From NCBI GenBank assembly GCA_016870095.1, contig VGCI01000011.1, positions 1-50,992 of the forward strand: a DNA stretch of 50,992 bases. The letters run 5' to 3'. Under the pieces are notes generated by a model. It was not told the origin of the DNA. It ran no database searches and saw only the letters and a program-made list of their open reading frames with translations. Source of the DNA: Alphaproteobacteria bacterium (GTDB taxonomy: Bacteria; Pseudomonadota; Alphaproteobacteria; Paracaedibacterales; VGCI01). A program made the position numbers and the translations under genes. Of this stretch, positions 8,329 through 17,555 are shown piece by piece (the first letter of the stretch is position 1; the number at the start of each line of letters is the position of its first letter).

Positions 8329-8603
8329 TTTTTCTAATTTCCTATTTTTACTGGATTATAAATCTAAAACGAGTTGTGAAGATATTAATTATTACTTATC
8401 AAGAAGAAAAAATTAGGAAAACTGTTAAATGGACCGACAATATTCTTGCTCATTTGGTGTCAAAAGGCTATAAATTTACTAGGTATTTGTTATGATAAAT
8501 AAGGGTTAGCCGTATTTTATTCTGATAAATTTTATATAGTAAAATAAAATTGAAAAATGCTTGCTCTTACTTCCCTTTATAATATCTAAGGAAAGAGAAA
8601 TTT

Positions 8604-9230
8604 ATGAAAATATTATTGAAAACAGCCCTTTTGTTGGGGGGGTTAATGCTCCCGATAGCTAATTATTCTCCTACATTTGCGTTGCCATCAAAGCAACCAA
8701 TTCAAGGACAAAAAGAGCAGCTTCAAAAACTGCAAAGCTATTTGAATGGTATTCAAACCCTTCGTGCTAATTTTTCTCAGACAAATCCTGACAAGACGAA
8801 ATCTACGGGTAAAATGTATCTGAAGCGCTTAGGAAAAGAGAGTTTTGGCAAATTGCGTTTGGAATATGCCGCCCCTAGCTATGACAGAATTATCGCTAAT
8901 GGCGAGACTTTAAGGCACTTAGATGGAGTCAGTAAAGATGTGAGCGACTATTCTATCGATAGTACACCTGCCAGTTTTTTGTTGCGCCACAAAATTGATT
9001 TTTTTAATGATTTGCAAGTAGAAACTTTGGATTTGAAACAAGATAAAATATTCCTTACCGTTCGTCGTCCGGGAGATGACAGTGTAACACTGACCTTAAT
9101 TTTTGTTATGACACCTTTACTCCGTCTCCAAGAGTGGACACTTCTAGACGCACAAAGCAATACAACTCACGTGGTTTTAGATCATGTTGAAATTGGTGTG
9201 CCGTTGGATGAGAAACTCTTCCGCTTCTAA
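8604..9230 (+). CDS. lolA: outer-membrane lipoprotein carrier protein LolA
   Basis: Periplasmic chaperone that ferries mature lipoproteins from LolCDE to the outer membrane. It has a signal peptide (about 1-26) and a 180-residue LolA-type half-barrel. The family start LQSYLNGIQTLRANFSQT is at 45-62, then GKMYLKR, then KLRLEYAAPS. Length (208 aa) is usual. AAGGAAAG about 10 nt upstream supports the ATG. It is followed by convergent nusB 36 nt downstream. Confidence 0.9.
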   Translation: MKILLKTALLLGGLMLPIANYSPTFALPSKQPIQGQKEQLQKLQSYLNGIQTLRANFSQTNPDKTKSTGKMYLKRLGKESFGKLRLEYAAPSYDRIIANGETLRHLDGVSKDVSDYSIDSTPASFLLRHKIDFFNDLQVETLDLKQDKIFLTVRRPGDDSVTLTLIFVMTPLLRLQEWTLLDAQSNTTHVVLDHVEIGVPLDEKLFRF

Positions 9231-9266
9231 AGGATAGTTTCCCAATCAAATAAGCCGTTAATTAGG

Positions 9267-9740
9267 CTATTCTTGCAGATCTGCGGTTCGGAGAAGCTTT
9301 GCTAGCGCATCTAATGACGCGTTGACAAAAGCAACTTCTGGTCCTGTACAAAAAGATTTCGTAATTTCAATATATTCATTAATTACAACAGGAACGGGCA
9401 CTGATGTATCCCGGCTTAGCTCAAAAACAGCGGCTCGCAATATGGCCCGGACAACGGATTCCATTCGCTCAATTCGCCAGTCTTCCGACAAAGTAGATGA
9501 AATCATAGAATCTAAATCTGCCATCCGGTCCATAACACCGATGACAATGTCTTCAAATAAAGATTTATCGGGGGTAATAAATTTTGTATTATCAACAACT
9601 TCCGTAAATCGATAATTTAGAAACTCTACGATTACCTTTTGGGGTGTTGTCGGTTCTTGTTCAAGTTGATAAAGGGCTTGAACCGCTGCCAATCGAGCTG
9701 CTGGCCTCCCTTTAACCACAATGTTTTTCTTTGTTGTCAC
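9267..9740 (-). CDS. nusB: transcription antitermination factor NusB
   Basis: All-helical RNA-binding partner of NusE (S10) that binds boxA and promotes rRNA antitermination. At 157 residues it has the usual length. RPAARLAAVQALYQLE at 12-27 is the typical first helix, and VIDEY-like PVVINEYIEITKSF with FVNASLDAL near the C terminus completes the family signature. The start is a GTG at 9740, preceded by AGGGGAT at good spacing. The ribH gene, its frequent neighbour, is not present. Confidence 0.93.
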   Translation of the reverse strand: MTTKKNIVVKGRPAARLAAVQALYQLEQEPTTPQKVIVEFLNYRFTEVVDNTKFITPDKSLFEDIVIGVMDRMADLDSMISSTLSEDWRIERMESVVRAILRAAVFELSRDTSVPVPVVINEYIEITKSFCTGPEVAFVNASLDALAKLLRTADLQE

Positions 9741-9976
9741 TATTTTTATCCCCTAACGAAAATTTAACTTTAGTATTATACCTTTTAAGAGTTGCTGACA
9801 ATCTTAAGCGTATAAAAGGCAAATTTCAGCCGTTTTAAAGTTAATATAAATAACAAAAAATAAAATGGTTACAAAAACATTGATTTTATACTGTAAATAT
9901 AGTATAGTAGATATTTAAGTTTAGCATAATTGTATTAATCTAATTAATAATCATTGCTAATCAAGGGGGGTGAATT

Positions 9977-10723
9977 ATGAAAATTAAATTTAATATAAAT
10001 CTTCTATTTGCAGTATGTGTTACTTTTATTTTCACGTATAAAACGAAATCAATCGAAACTGAAAAAGTAGAGCAGCCTTTTACGACAGCAACCTTGACTA
10101 GAACTGAATTATTAGATACGCCGCCCTTAACACAAGTCCCACAAGAAAGTTTATTTCGCACTGAGCTCAATCTTTCGGGAACTCTAGTTGGATTTGCCAA
10201 AGCCATTTCATTACAAGAATCTTATGAGAGAGATTTGAAAGTAGTCCTTGCGGAATCAGAGCGAACAGCTCAATTAGAAGCAGATACAAGAAAGGCATTG
10301 GAACATTCCGCTGAATTGTATGAAAGAGAGAAAAAAGACCAGCGCAAAATGGAAATAGACGATCAACTCCAAGTTCTTCGTGATTTAAGGAAATTTTACT
10401 GGGATGAAGAAAGCGATTTAAGTCGTCAATTGCGCAACTTACATATTGAAAAATACGAAGCTATACTCCGACCTGAAAAAGGGAGGGATGCTAAAGCTAT
10501 TGACGAAGAGCGTGTCAGATTAGAAAAATTACTAACGGATAACAGAGCTCATTGTAAGTTTGTGTGGGATCAAATAACAGCCTTAGATGCTCAATGGATG
10601 GAAATTCTTATGCAAAGACTCTATACACCGATAGGCTCTATTCCACGGGTTTCTAATATACTCGAGACAGAGGAATTACCCACGGAGCTATCACAAGCTA
10701 GCCAATCGAAAGACAAACTTTAA
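9977..10723 (+). CDS. secreted coiled-coil protein of unknown function
   Basis: I do not recognise this 248-residue protein. An N-terminal hydrophobic stretch (about 5-22) looks like a signal peptide or membrane anchor. Residues 80-190 are highly charged with heptad-like spacing ([20 protein letters not shown] and following), so a long alpha-helical coiled coil is likely. The ends are Pro/Thr-rich and probably disordered. A strong ribosome site, AAGGGGGG, sits 5-12 nt before the ATG. Its stop overlaps the stop of convergent uvrB by 4 nt. Periplasmic or surface scaffolding is possible but unsupported. Confidence 0.7.
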   Translation: MKIKFNINLLFAVCVTFIFTYKTKSIETEKVEQPFTTATLTRTELLDTPPLTQVPQESLFRTELNLSGTLVGFAKAISLQESYERDLKVVLAESERTAQLEADTRKALEHSAELYEREKKDQRKMEIDDQLQVLRDLRKFYWDEESDLSRQLRNLHIEKYEAILRPEKGRDAKAIDEERVRLEKLLTDNRAHCKFVWDQITALDAQWMEILMQRLYTPIGSIPRVSNILETEELPTELSQASQSKDKL

Positions 10724-12723
10724 ACAGCCTTTTTGGTGAGCCCCAAATCTTGCGCTTCGAGGCGGCGAATATCATCTCGTAATCGGGCAGCTTCCTCAAA
10801 TTCGAGATTGGCAGCCGCATCACGCATACGGTGCTCTAAGTCTGCCAGGTGTGTCTTCAAAGATTTTCCAACCAAGTGGGGCGCGTCGTTGACGTCAATC
10901 GTCAGATGGTCTGCCTCATAAACAGTGCCCAAAATATCTGTAATAGATCTTTTTATGGTTTCTGGGGTGATTCCATGGGTAATGTTGTAGGCTTGTTGTT
11001 TTTCTCGGCGGCGATTTGTCTCGCTTAAGGCTTCTGACATTGATTTAGTCATTTTATCCGCATACAAAATGACGCGGCCATCAACATTTCGAGCAGCCCG
11101 ACCAATGGTTTGAATGAGAGAAGTTTTTGATCGTAAGTACCCCTCTTTATCTGCGTCTAAAATAGCAACGAGGCCGCATTCTGGAATATCTAGCCCTTCG
11201 CGAAGCAAGTTAATCCCAATGAGAATATCGCACACACCAAGTCGCAAATTTTTAATAATTTCAATACGTTCTAAGGTTTCTACGTCGGAGTGCATATAGC
11301 GAACTTTAAAGTTCGCTTCTGCCAAATATTCCGTTAAAGCTTCTGCCATTTTTTTTGTAAGCGTCGTGACGAGGACGCGCATGCCCTTGCCTACAGTTTC
11401 ACGGCATTCTGCAATGAGGTCATCCACTTGATGGTCGCAAGGTCTTATCGTACAAACCGGGTCTATTAAGCCTGTGGGGCGGATAATTTGTTCGATAAAT
11501 TCCCCATGAGTTTGCTCTAATTCCCACGGTCCAGGTGTAGCAGAAACAAAGATGGTTTGGGGGCGTAAAGCTTCCCATTCCTCAAATTTTAATGGACGGT
11601 TATCTTTACATGAAGGCAGGCGGAAACCATACTCACTTAACGTTTCTTTACGAGATCGGTCCCCTTTATACATACCGTTCAGTTGCGGCACAGTTACATG
11701 GCTTTCATCAATAATAAGGACTGCATTTTTGGGTAAATATTCAAAAAGAGTAGGGGGAGGTTCACCAGGGGCTCTTCCTGTAAGATATCGCGAATAATTT
11801 TCAATACCGGCACAAGTTCCCGTAGCAGCCATCATTTCCACATCAAACTTTACGCGTTGTTCAAGCCGTTGAGCTTCGAGAAGTTTATTGGCTTGATGAA
11901 ATTCTTCTAAACGAATGGTTAGGTCGTGCTGAATTTGTTTAATGGCCTGCTGCATAGTAGGGCCTGGAGTCACATAATGGCTATTGGCAAAAATACGAAT
12001 CGCCTCGAGGACTTGATATCTTTCGCCGGTGAGAGAGTCCATTTCTTGAATAGATTCGACCTCATTACCAAAAAAACTGATCCGCCAGGCTCTATCTTCG
12101 TAGTGGGCTGGAAATAATTCGATCACATCACCTCGAACCCTAAAGGTCCCGCGGACAAAGGAAAGGTCATTGCGCTTATAGTGTAATTCAACAAGACGGC
12201 GAATAAAGTCACTTCTTTCCATCCATTGACCGACTTTTAAGGGCAATATCATTTCACTATAAGTTTCAACGCCACCAATGCCGTAAATACAGGAAACACT
12301 CGCAACGATAATGACATCAGGGCGTTCTAATAATGATCGTGTAGCCGAGTGGCGCATCCGGTCGATCTGTTCATTGATGGAGGATTCTTTTTCAATAAAT
12401 GTATCTGTGCGGGCAACATAGGCTTCTGGTTGATAGTAATCATAATAGGAAACAAAGTATTCCACTGCATTGTTGGGAAAAAAGGATTTCATTTCTCCGT
12501 AGAGTTGGGCAGCAAGAATTTTATTGGGAGCTAAGACAATGGCGGGGCGTTGAACAGCTTGAATCGCATGGGCAATTGTAAATGTTTTCCCAGACCCTGT
12601 AACCCCGAGAAGAACTTGGTCTTTGTCGCCGTTTTGAAGGTTCTTTACAATTGTGTCAATCGCCTGGGGTTGATCCCCGGCGGGGGCAAAGGGCGACTCA
12701 ATTTTAAAAGGGATATCCGTCAT
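10720..12723 (-). CDS. uvrB: UvrABC excinuclease subunit B
   Basis: DNA damage-verification helicase of nucleotide excision repair. From the chosen start ([10 protein letters not shown]) it is 667 aa, the usual size. Seen in order: Walker [11 protein letters not shown], the beta-hairpin region [25 protein letters not shown] (motif II), SATPGPWE, the helicase motifs [11 protein letters not shown] and QTIGRAARN, and a C-terminal UVR domain ([21 protein letters not shown]) that contacts UvrA/UvrC. The frame stays open for 58 codons upstream to 12897 and encodes a signal-peptide-like stretch. That extension starts with TTG inside an inverted repeat, lacks UvrB homology and is most likely untranslated. 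No clear ribosome site precedes 12723. The gene converges on the coiled-coil gene. Confidence 0.95.
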   Translation of the reverse strand: MTDIPFKIESPFAPAGDQPQAIDTIVKNLQNGDKDQVLLGVTGSGKTFTIAHAIQAVQRPAIVLAPNKILAAQLYGEMKSFFPNNAVEYFVSYYDYYQPEAYVARTDTFIEKESSINEQIDRMRHSATRSLLERPDVIIVASVSCIYGIGGVETYSEMILPLKVGQWMERSDFIRRLVELHYKRNDLSFVRGTFRVRGDVIELFPAHYEDRAWRISFFGNEVESIQEMDSLTGERYQVLEAIRIFANSHYVTPGPTMQQAIKQIQHDLTIRLEEFHQANKLLEAQRLEQRVKFDVEMMAATGTCAGIENYSRYLTGRAPGEPPPTLFEYLPKNAVLIIDESHVTVPQLNGMYKGDRSRKETLSEYGFRLPSCKDNRPLKFEEWEALRPQTIFVSATPGPWELEQTHGEFIEQIIRPTGLIDPVCTIRPCDHQVDDLIAECRETVGKGMRVLVTTLTKKMAEALTEYLAEANFKVRYMHSDVETLERIEIIKNLRLGVCDILIGINLLREGLDIPECGLVAILDADKEGYLRSKTSLIQTIGRAARNVDGRVILYADKMTKSMSEALSETNRRREKQQAYNITHGITPETIKRSITDILGTVYEADHLTIDVNDAPHLVGKSLKTHLADLEHRMRDAAANLEFEEAARLRDDIRRLEAQDLGLTKKAV

Positions 12724-12889
12724 GGTTTTATTTATATCTGAGGATGAGGGGGTATACAAGGCTTGGGTAGGAGGGTTTAAGAAATGAATAATGGCGAGGA
12801 GAAGGATTATCGCGCTGGCGCGCGTTGCTTGCGTTTGCTTCAGCTCGAACCTAAATTTTAAATAATCGAGGTTTCGAAGCTTCATTGCT

Positions 12890-12929
12890 ATTCTCAATAG
12901 GTAGAGTAAAAACCCTACCTATTGAGAAT
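12890..12929. repeat. 15-bp perfect inverted repeat between tRNA-Ser and uvrB
   Basis: ATTCTCAATAGGTAG (12890-12904) and its exact reverse complement (12915-12929) enclose a 10-nt loop. The right arm touches the encoded CCA of tRNA-Ser. Neither side has a T run, so it is not a classical intrinsic terminator. It may serve tRNA 3' maturation or transcript end formation. Confidence 0.6.
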
Positions 12930-13016
12930 GGCGGAGAGAGAGGGATTCGAACCCTCGATACGTTGCCGTATACACGATTTCCAATCGTGCGCCTTCGACC
13001 ACTCGGCCACCTCTCC
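12929..13016 (-). tRNA. tRNA-Ser (GGA)
   Basis: The reverse strand folds into a class II tRNA. The acceptor stem is GGAGAGG/TCTCTCC, the anticodon stem CGATT-loop-AATCG shows anticodon GGA, and a long variable arm (TATACGGCAACGTA) is typical of Ser. The T arm is GAGGG TTCGAAT CCCTC. CCA is encoded. Confidence 0.97.
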
Positions 13017-13032
13017 TGTGAACAATGATCAG

Positions 13033-13061
13033 AGATTACTCAACTCTTAGGTTTTCGACAA
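13033..13061 (-). promoter_or_regulatory. likely promoter of tRNA-Ser
   Basis: On the minus strand TTGTCG and TAATCT are spaced 17 bp apart, placing the start of transcription about 10 nt upstream of the mature tRNA. Matches to consensus are partial. Confidence 0.45.
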
Positions 13062-13079
13062 GGATTTTATTGTAAAAAC

Positions 13080-13110
13080 TTGAAAATTGGCTCTTATTTT
13101 CCCATATAAA
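13080..13110 (+). promoter_or_regulatory. candidate promoter of the brnQ leader transcript
   Basis: TTGAAA (13080-13085) lies 19 bp before TATAAA (13105-13110), or 17 bp before the overlapping CATATA. A second option, TTGACA (13113-13118) with TAAAGA (13137-13142), is 18 bp apart but would place the start at or just before the leader ATG. Either would transcribe the leader ORF and brnQ. Confidence 0.4.
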
Positions 13111-13148
13111 TATTGACACTAGATTCTGCGATAAGGTAAAGATAAATT

Positions 13149-13256
13149 ATGAATCAGAGCGTATACCTTAACTTTTGTGCAAATTTACGCCCCCTTTTGG
13201 TGGTGCGTTTCGGCATGCGTGTGTCTCAAATTATTGTGGCCTCACAGGCCATATAA
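13149..13256 (+). promoter_or_regulatory. candidate Leu/Val/Ile-rich leader peptide ORF upstream of brnQ
   Basis: A 35-codon ORF begins MNQSVYLNFC, continues with the run RPLLVVR, then GMRVSQIIV, and ends ASQAI before TAA. Clusters Leu-Leu-Val-Val and Ile-Ile-Val directly upstream of a branched-chain amino acid transporter are what ribosome-mediated attenuation leaders look like. AAGG sits 12 nt before the ATG. The last codons form a hairpin, TGGCCT-CAC-AGGCCA (13237-13251), and a second, longer pairing TTATGC/GCATAA (13288-13332) lies before brnQ. No strong T run follows either one, so the mechanism (transcriptional or translational) is open. The rest of the gap from 13017 to 13366 shows no other gene. 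Confidence 0.5.
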
Positions 13257-13366
13257 TTATTCTCCCCAACCTAAAATTTATTGTCCCTTATGCTTCCTCC
13301 GGATACAAAAATCGACAGGATAAACCGCATAATAATTTGATACTTTGAAAGAAATTGAGATGCAAA

Positions 13367-14518
13367 ATGACACATTATAAAACTGTTTTAACGGCCGGAT
13401 TCGCGATGTTTTCTATGTTTTTTGGCTCCGGCAATTTGGTTTTCCCCCTACTTGTTGGCCAAGAGTCCTTAAATCAATATCCAATAGCCATCTTGGGATT
13501 CGTCCTTACAGCAGTTCTCATGCCTTTCTTAGGTCTGGTAGGGATAATTTTATTTGATGGAAATTATCGTCACTATTTTGAAAAACTCGGTAAAATCCCG
13601 GCGTTTCTCATAATTGCCATTATTTTAATGTTGATAGGCCCTTTTGGTGTTGTGCCGCGATGTATTACTGTTGCTTTTGGGGGATTCAATTTACTGGTTC
13701 CCACTTTGCCTTTTGAGCTGTTTAGTTTCTTGTTTTGTGGGGCAATTGTTACCTGTATTTGGACGAAAAGCAAAATTGTAGACATTATTGGTCTTTTCTT
13801 AACGCCCTTTAAATTAGGGGGAATTGTTATCTTAATTTTGTTTGGACTGTGGTTTGGGCATGATGCGACTCAAGGGGATTTATCTTCTCAAAAAGCCTTC
13901 ACGAATGCCTTGCTGAATGGGTATCAAACAATGGATTTGATGGCAGCTTTGTTTTTCTCAAGCGCTATCGTTTACTATTTGCGTAATCATTTAACGAGTC
14001 AGGATGATCACAAAACTTTAATTAAGATGAGCCTCACGGCCAGCGTAATCGGCGCTTTTCTGCTGACAATTATTTATATTGGTTTCATTGCTTTGGGTGC
14101 AAAATATGCTCCCTATTTGCAAAATGCTCAACCAGAGCAGTTGTTGGTGGCAATTGGTGGGCAAGCTTTGGGATATTTTGCAAAGCCCGTTATTGCTGTT
14201 ATTTTGGCTGTTGGTTGTTTGGCAACCGCGGTGATTTTATCAACATTATTTGTAGATTTTTTAACACAAGATCTAACCAATGAACGTTTAAAGCGACCGC
14301 AGGCAATTTTTATAACAATGGCCATTACCTTTGCCATTTCATTGCTGGGATTTTCAAAGCTTATGGTGGTTTTGGGAACTATTTTAGACGTAGCGTACCC
14401 GGCATTGATTGCTTTGGCGATTACAAACATCATAAGCAAATTGACTCCTTATAATCATACCAAATGGATTTTTTGGAGTGTGTTGACGGTATCTGCTGGT
14501 TTAAAAGTTTTGGGATAA
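13367..14518 (+). CDS. brnQ: branched-chain amino acid:cation symporter BrnQ (LIVCS family)
   Basis: Inner-membrane importer of Leu, Ile and Val. The 383 residues show about 12 hydrophobic helices and the family opening [22 protein letters not shown] (near 12-33) with the characteristic unwound-helix glycine/serine stretch, then GPFGVVPRC around 89-97. The frame can be extended 4 codons to a TTG, but the ATG at 13367 is preferred. The upstream leader ORF rich in Leu, Val and Ile codons suggests control by branched-chain aminoacyl-tRNA supply. It is followed 5 nt later by lipB, so the two are probably co-transcribed. Confidence 0.9.
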   Translation: MTHYKTVLTAGFAMFSMFFGSGNLVFPLLVGQESLNQYPIAILGFVLTAVLMPFLGLVGIILFDGNYRHYFEKLGKIPAFLIIAIILMLIGPFGVVPRCITVAFGGFNLLVPTLPFELFSFLFCGAIVTCIWTKSKIVDIIGLFLTPFKLGGIVILILFGLWFGHDATQGDLSSQKAFTNALLNGYQTMDLMAALFFSSAIVYYLRNHLTSQDDHKTLIKMSLTASVIGAFLLTIIYIGFIALGAKYAPYLQNAQPEQLLVAIGGQALGYFAKPVIAVILAVGCLATAVILSTLFVDFLTQDLTNERLKRPQAIFITMAITFAISLLGFSKLMVVLGTILDVAYPALIALAITNIISKLTPYNHTKWIFWSVLTVSAGLKVLG

Positions 14519-14523
14519 GAAGC

Positions 14524-15162
14524 ATGATGGACTGGTGTATTTCTAAAGGTTTAATCCCTTATGAAGAAGCCATATCTACGATGGAAGATCGTGTTAAGGC
14601 TATTTACCAAGGGTCGGCCCCTGAGATGGTATGGATGTTGGAGCATCCTCCTCTTTATACGGCAGGTAGTAGTGCTAAACAATCTGACCTCCTTGATGGA
14701 AAGACTTTGCCGGTTTATGAGACAGGTCGAGGGGGGCAATATACCTATCATGGACCCGGTCAGCGTGTTGCATATGTGATGTTGGACTTGTCAAAACGAA
14801 GACGGGATGTTCGTTTTTTTGTAACGGCCTTGGAGCAATGGATTATTGATACTCTTGCGGTATTTGACATCAAGGGGGAGCGTCGTTGTGGTCGTGTGGG
14901 GATTTGGGTTGAGCATGAGGGGCGAGAGCTAAAAATTGCGGCCCTTGGTATTCGGTTACGTCGTTGGATTAGTTTTCACGGTATCGCTATTAATGTAAAT
15001 CCTGATCTTGCCCACTTTAAAGGGATAATCCCGTGTGGTTTAACGGAATATGGCGTAACTTCCCTCAAAGATTTAGGTGTTTCTATTTCTTTAGCGGAAT
15101 TGGATGATGCTTTACAGCGGACATGGGCAGAAAATTATTATTTATGGAATAATGGTATCTAG
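14524..15162 (+). CDS. lipB: octanoyltransferase LipB
   Basis: Transfers octanoyl from ACP to lipoyl domains, the first step of lipoate synthesis. Seen: [13 protein letters not shown], the [14 protein letters not shown] substrate loop, [28 protein letters not shown] with the catalytic Lys in KIAALG, and the catalytic Cys in IIPCGL. The chosen ATG at 14524 (or the adjacent one at 14527) has AAGAAG just upstream and yields 212 aa, the usual size. An in-frame ATG at 14464 lies inside brnQ and is unlikely. No lipA is adjacent. Confidence 0.95.
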   Translation: MMDWCISKGLIPYEEAISTMEDRVKAIYQGSAPEMVWMLEHPPLYTAGSSAKQSDLLDGKTLPVYETGRGGQYTYHGPGQRVAYVMLDLSKRRRDVRFFVTALEQWIIDTLAVFDIKGERRCGRVGIWVEHEGRELKIAALGIRLRRWISFHGIAINVNPDLAHFKGIIPCGLTEYGVTSLKDLGVSISLAELDDALQRTWAENYYLWNNGI

Positions 15163-15188
15163 TTTCTTTTATTAATCGAGAAATCAAA

Positions 15189-16139
15189 ATGTCAATTCAC
15201 TCTCCGACTACACGTCTACCTTTGTTCTCAATTTTTATGGCTTGTGTCGGGAGTATTTTAACTGGGTTTTCGCCCATATTTGTCAAGGCATCCGATCTTG
15301 GTCCTATGACCACAGGGTTTTATCGGCTTCTTTTTTCTTTACCGTTGTTATGGATATGGATGCGATGGGAAGAAGATAAAGGAACACAAAAAAAACAGCC
15401 GATTACCCGCAACGATGCTTTTATCATCGGGCTTGCCGGGGCATTTTTTTCTTTTGATTTAGCGCTTTGGAATTGGTCAATTGATTATACAGCCATCGTT
15501 AATGCAACTCTTTTTAATAATACATCCGCATTTTTTGTGCCTTTGGTAATGTGGTTGGTTTTTTCACAAACACAATCCATGCGCACGCTCCTTACCGCTG
15601 TAAGTGGATTTATGGGGTGCGCTCTTCTTGGCTTTGAAAGTTTTCATATTAGTATGGATAATCTTATGGGAGATATTGTGTCTCTTCTCTCAGGTGTAAT
15701 GGTTACGGCTTATGTTATTACTGTTAAAAGAATTCGGGGCCGATTTTCAACAGGTCTGTTAATGTTCTGGACAAGTATCGTTTCTTTGACGGGGATGGGA
15801 ATATTTGGAGTTTTATTTCAAGTATCCTTTTGGCCATTAACAGCGAATGATTGGTGCAGTGTTCTGGGGCAAGGTTTGTTGGTACACGTTATGGGCCAGG
15901 GATTCTTAGCCTATTCTTTTGGTAAAATTCCTGCAAGCTATGGGGCTTTGGTTATGCTCCTTGCTTCTGTTATGGCGGCTATTTTAGGATGGTTAATTTA
16001 TGGGGAAGCTCTCAGCTTCATTAAAATAATAGGCGTTTCCATTATTTTAATAAGTATTGTGGCTGTTCGAAGAGAGACATCGACACAACAAAAAGGTAAG
16101 AATCAGAAATTTGCTTTTGGTGAGGAAACCGTCACGTGA
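15189..16139 (+). CDS. DMT-superfamily (EamA) transporter
   Basis: A 316-residue inner-membrane protein with ten hydrophobic helices arranged as two EamA repeats. The first includes GSILTGFSPIFVKASDLGPMTTGFYRLL (helix 1 to 2), and the second opens near residue 160 and ends with the pattern ASYGALVMLLASVMAAILGWLIYGEALSF typical of RhaT/EamA proteins. Members export metabolites, amino acids or S-adenosylmethionine; the substrate cannot be read. Its TGA overlaps the GTG start of the next permease (GTGA), so they are translationally coupled. Confidence 0.85.
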   Translation: MSIHSPTTRLPLFSIFMACVGSILTGFSPIFVKASDLGPMTTGFYRLLFSLPLLWIWMRWEEDKGTQKKQPITRNDAFIIGLAGAFFSFDLALWNWSIDYTAIVNATLFNNTSAFFVPLVMWLVFSQTQSMRTLLTAVSGFMGCALLGFESFHISMDNLMGDIVSLLSGVMVTAYVITVKRIRGRFSTGLLMFWTSIVSLTGMGIFGVLFQVSFWPLTANDWCSVLGQGLLVHVMGQGFLAYSFGKIPASYGALVMLLASVMAAILGWLIYGEALSFIKIIGVSIILISIVAVRRETSTQQKGKNQKFAFGEETVT

Positions 16140-17464
16140 AAAAAAATGAAAAACCCTCAAATCATCGAATATTTGGTTTTTGGACCGCAACATCATTAGT
16201 CATTGGGAACATGATTGGCACGGGCATATTTTTTCTCCCCGCCAATTTGGGCGCCATTGGTTCAATAAGTATTTTAGGATGGGCGTCCACAGCAATTGGA
16301 GCATTATGTTTGGCTTACGTGTTTGCACGTCTGTCTATGGTTTATCCTCGATCTGGTGGTCCTTATACACACAGTCGTGATGCATTTGGTAATTTTATCG
16401 GATTCCAAATGGGCTGGGGATATTGGATTATGGGATGGACGAGTAACGCCGCTGTTTCCATCGCTTTTATCAGCTATTTATCGTTATTTATTCCCATTTT
16501 ACGGGAAAATCGTATTTTAAGTTTTGTCGGAGCTTTAAGCGTATTATGGATGGCAACGATTATCAATTGTCTAGGTTTGCGTGCAGGGGGGCGCGTGCAA
16601 TTGATAACCACAATTTTAAAATTATGCCCTCTTATTATTGTTCCTTCTGTGGGGTTATTCTTTATTAACATAGATAATTATTTTCCCACCCATCAACCGG
16701 ATACGAGCCTATTCCAGGGTGTGAATTCTGCATTTGCTTTAACTTTGTGGGCATTTATTGGATTAGAATCCGCCACAGTCCCTGCAGATAGCGTTAAAAA
16801 TCCTGGTCGCACGATTTCTAAAGCAACTTTATTCGGTACAGGACTAGTTGCGATTGTTTATCTCTTCACAACATTTGTTTTATTTGGATTGATACCCGCG
16901 CAAATTTTGGCATCATCCCCTGCGCCTTTCGTTGATGCCGCCGTCTTGGTTTTTGGATCTTGGATTGGACCTGTGATAGCTATTTGTATTCTCATCTCCA
17001 TTTATGGTGGACTTAATGGTTGGGTTTTACTTCAAGGGCAAGTGCCCCATTCTATGGCTAAAGAAGGGTTGTTCCCCAAAGTCTTTGCGAAAGAAAGTCA
17101 AAATGGGACGCCTGTATTTGGATTAATTACTTCAAGTACTGCGGCTTCTATTCTGATGTTTTTAACTTTAAATCATACGATGGCAGATCAAGTGAAAATG
17201 GTTGTTGAAGTTGGCTCTGTCATGACAATTTTTGCTTACCTTTTGTCCTCTTTGTCGACATATATATTATTTAGAGATCAAAAAAATAATATTTATGCAA
17301 AACTTAACCCGACTTTACATTTAGCTATCGGGGGAAGTATTCTCTATGCTTTTTTTGCAATTTATGGCGCGGAATTAAGGACGCTCGTCTATGTTGGTGT
17401 TGGTTTTTTGATCGGTGTTCCTGCCTATCTAAAAGGTCAATATGACGTGAGGAAAAAGACTTAA
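16136..17464 (+). CDS. APC-family amino acid/polyamine permease or antiporter
   Basis: A 442-residue protein with 12 predicted helices. The APC substrate-binding start, TSLVIGNMIGTGIFFLPANL, is at about 17-36; ALTLWAFIGLESATVPADSVKNPGRTIS around 200-227 is the conserved helix 6 region of the basic amino acid/polyamine antiporter group (AdiC/CadB/PotE-like). Exchange of arginine, agmatine or another host amino acid is plausible in an intracellular lifestyle, but substrate is not determinable. It starts with GTG overlapping the DMT gene stop. Confidence 0.85.
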   Translation: MKKNEKPSNHRIFGFWTATSLVIGNMIGTGIFFLPANLGAIGSISILGWASTAIGALCLAYVFARLSMVYPRSGGPYTHSRDAFGNFIGFQMGWGYWIMGWTSNAAVSIAFISYLSLFIPILRENRILSFVGALSVLWMATIINCLGLRAGGRVQLITTILKLCPLIIVPSVGLFFINIDNYFPTHQPDTSLFQGVNSAFALTLWAFIGLESATVPADSVKNPGRTISKATLFGTGLVAIVYLFTTFVLFGLIPAQILASSPAPFVDAAVLVFGSWIGPVIAICILISIYGGLNGWVLLQGQVPHSMAKEGLFPKVFAKESQNGTPVFGLITSSTAASILMFLTLNHTMADQVKMVVEVGSVMTIFAYLLSSLSTYILFRDQKNNIYAKLNPTLHLAIGGSILYAFFAIYGAELRTLVYVGVGFLIGVPAYLKGQYDVRKKT

Positions 17465-17555
17465 AATTGTTAGGCAATCTTTCTTGCTTGCTATGCTCAT
17501 CAGAATTGCTTACATAGTTAGTTAAGTTTTTAAATAAATTGTGGAGATTAACCTC

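Noticed and set aside
8277-8495. 72-codon frame between rutE and lolA
   Set aside because: It begins inside rutE on the other strand, has no ribosome site and no recognisable composition.
12724-12897. Exported form of UvrB
   Set aside because: The extension starts with TTG in an inverted repeat, shows no homology to UvrB N termini, and the remaining 667 residues match the full family length.
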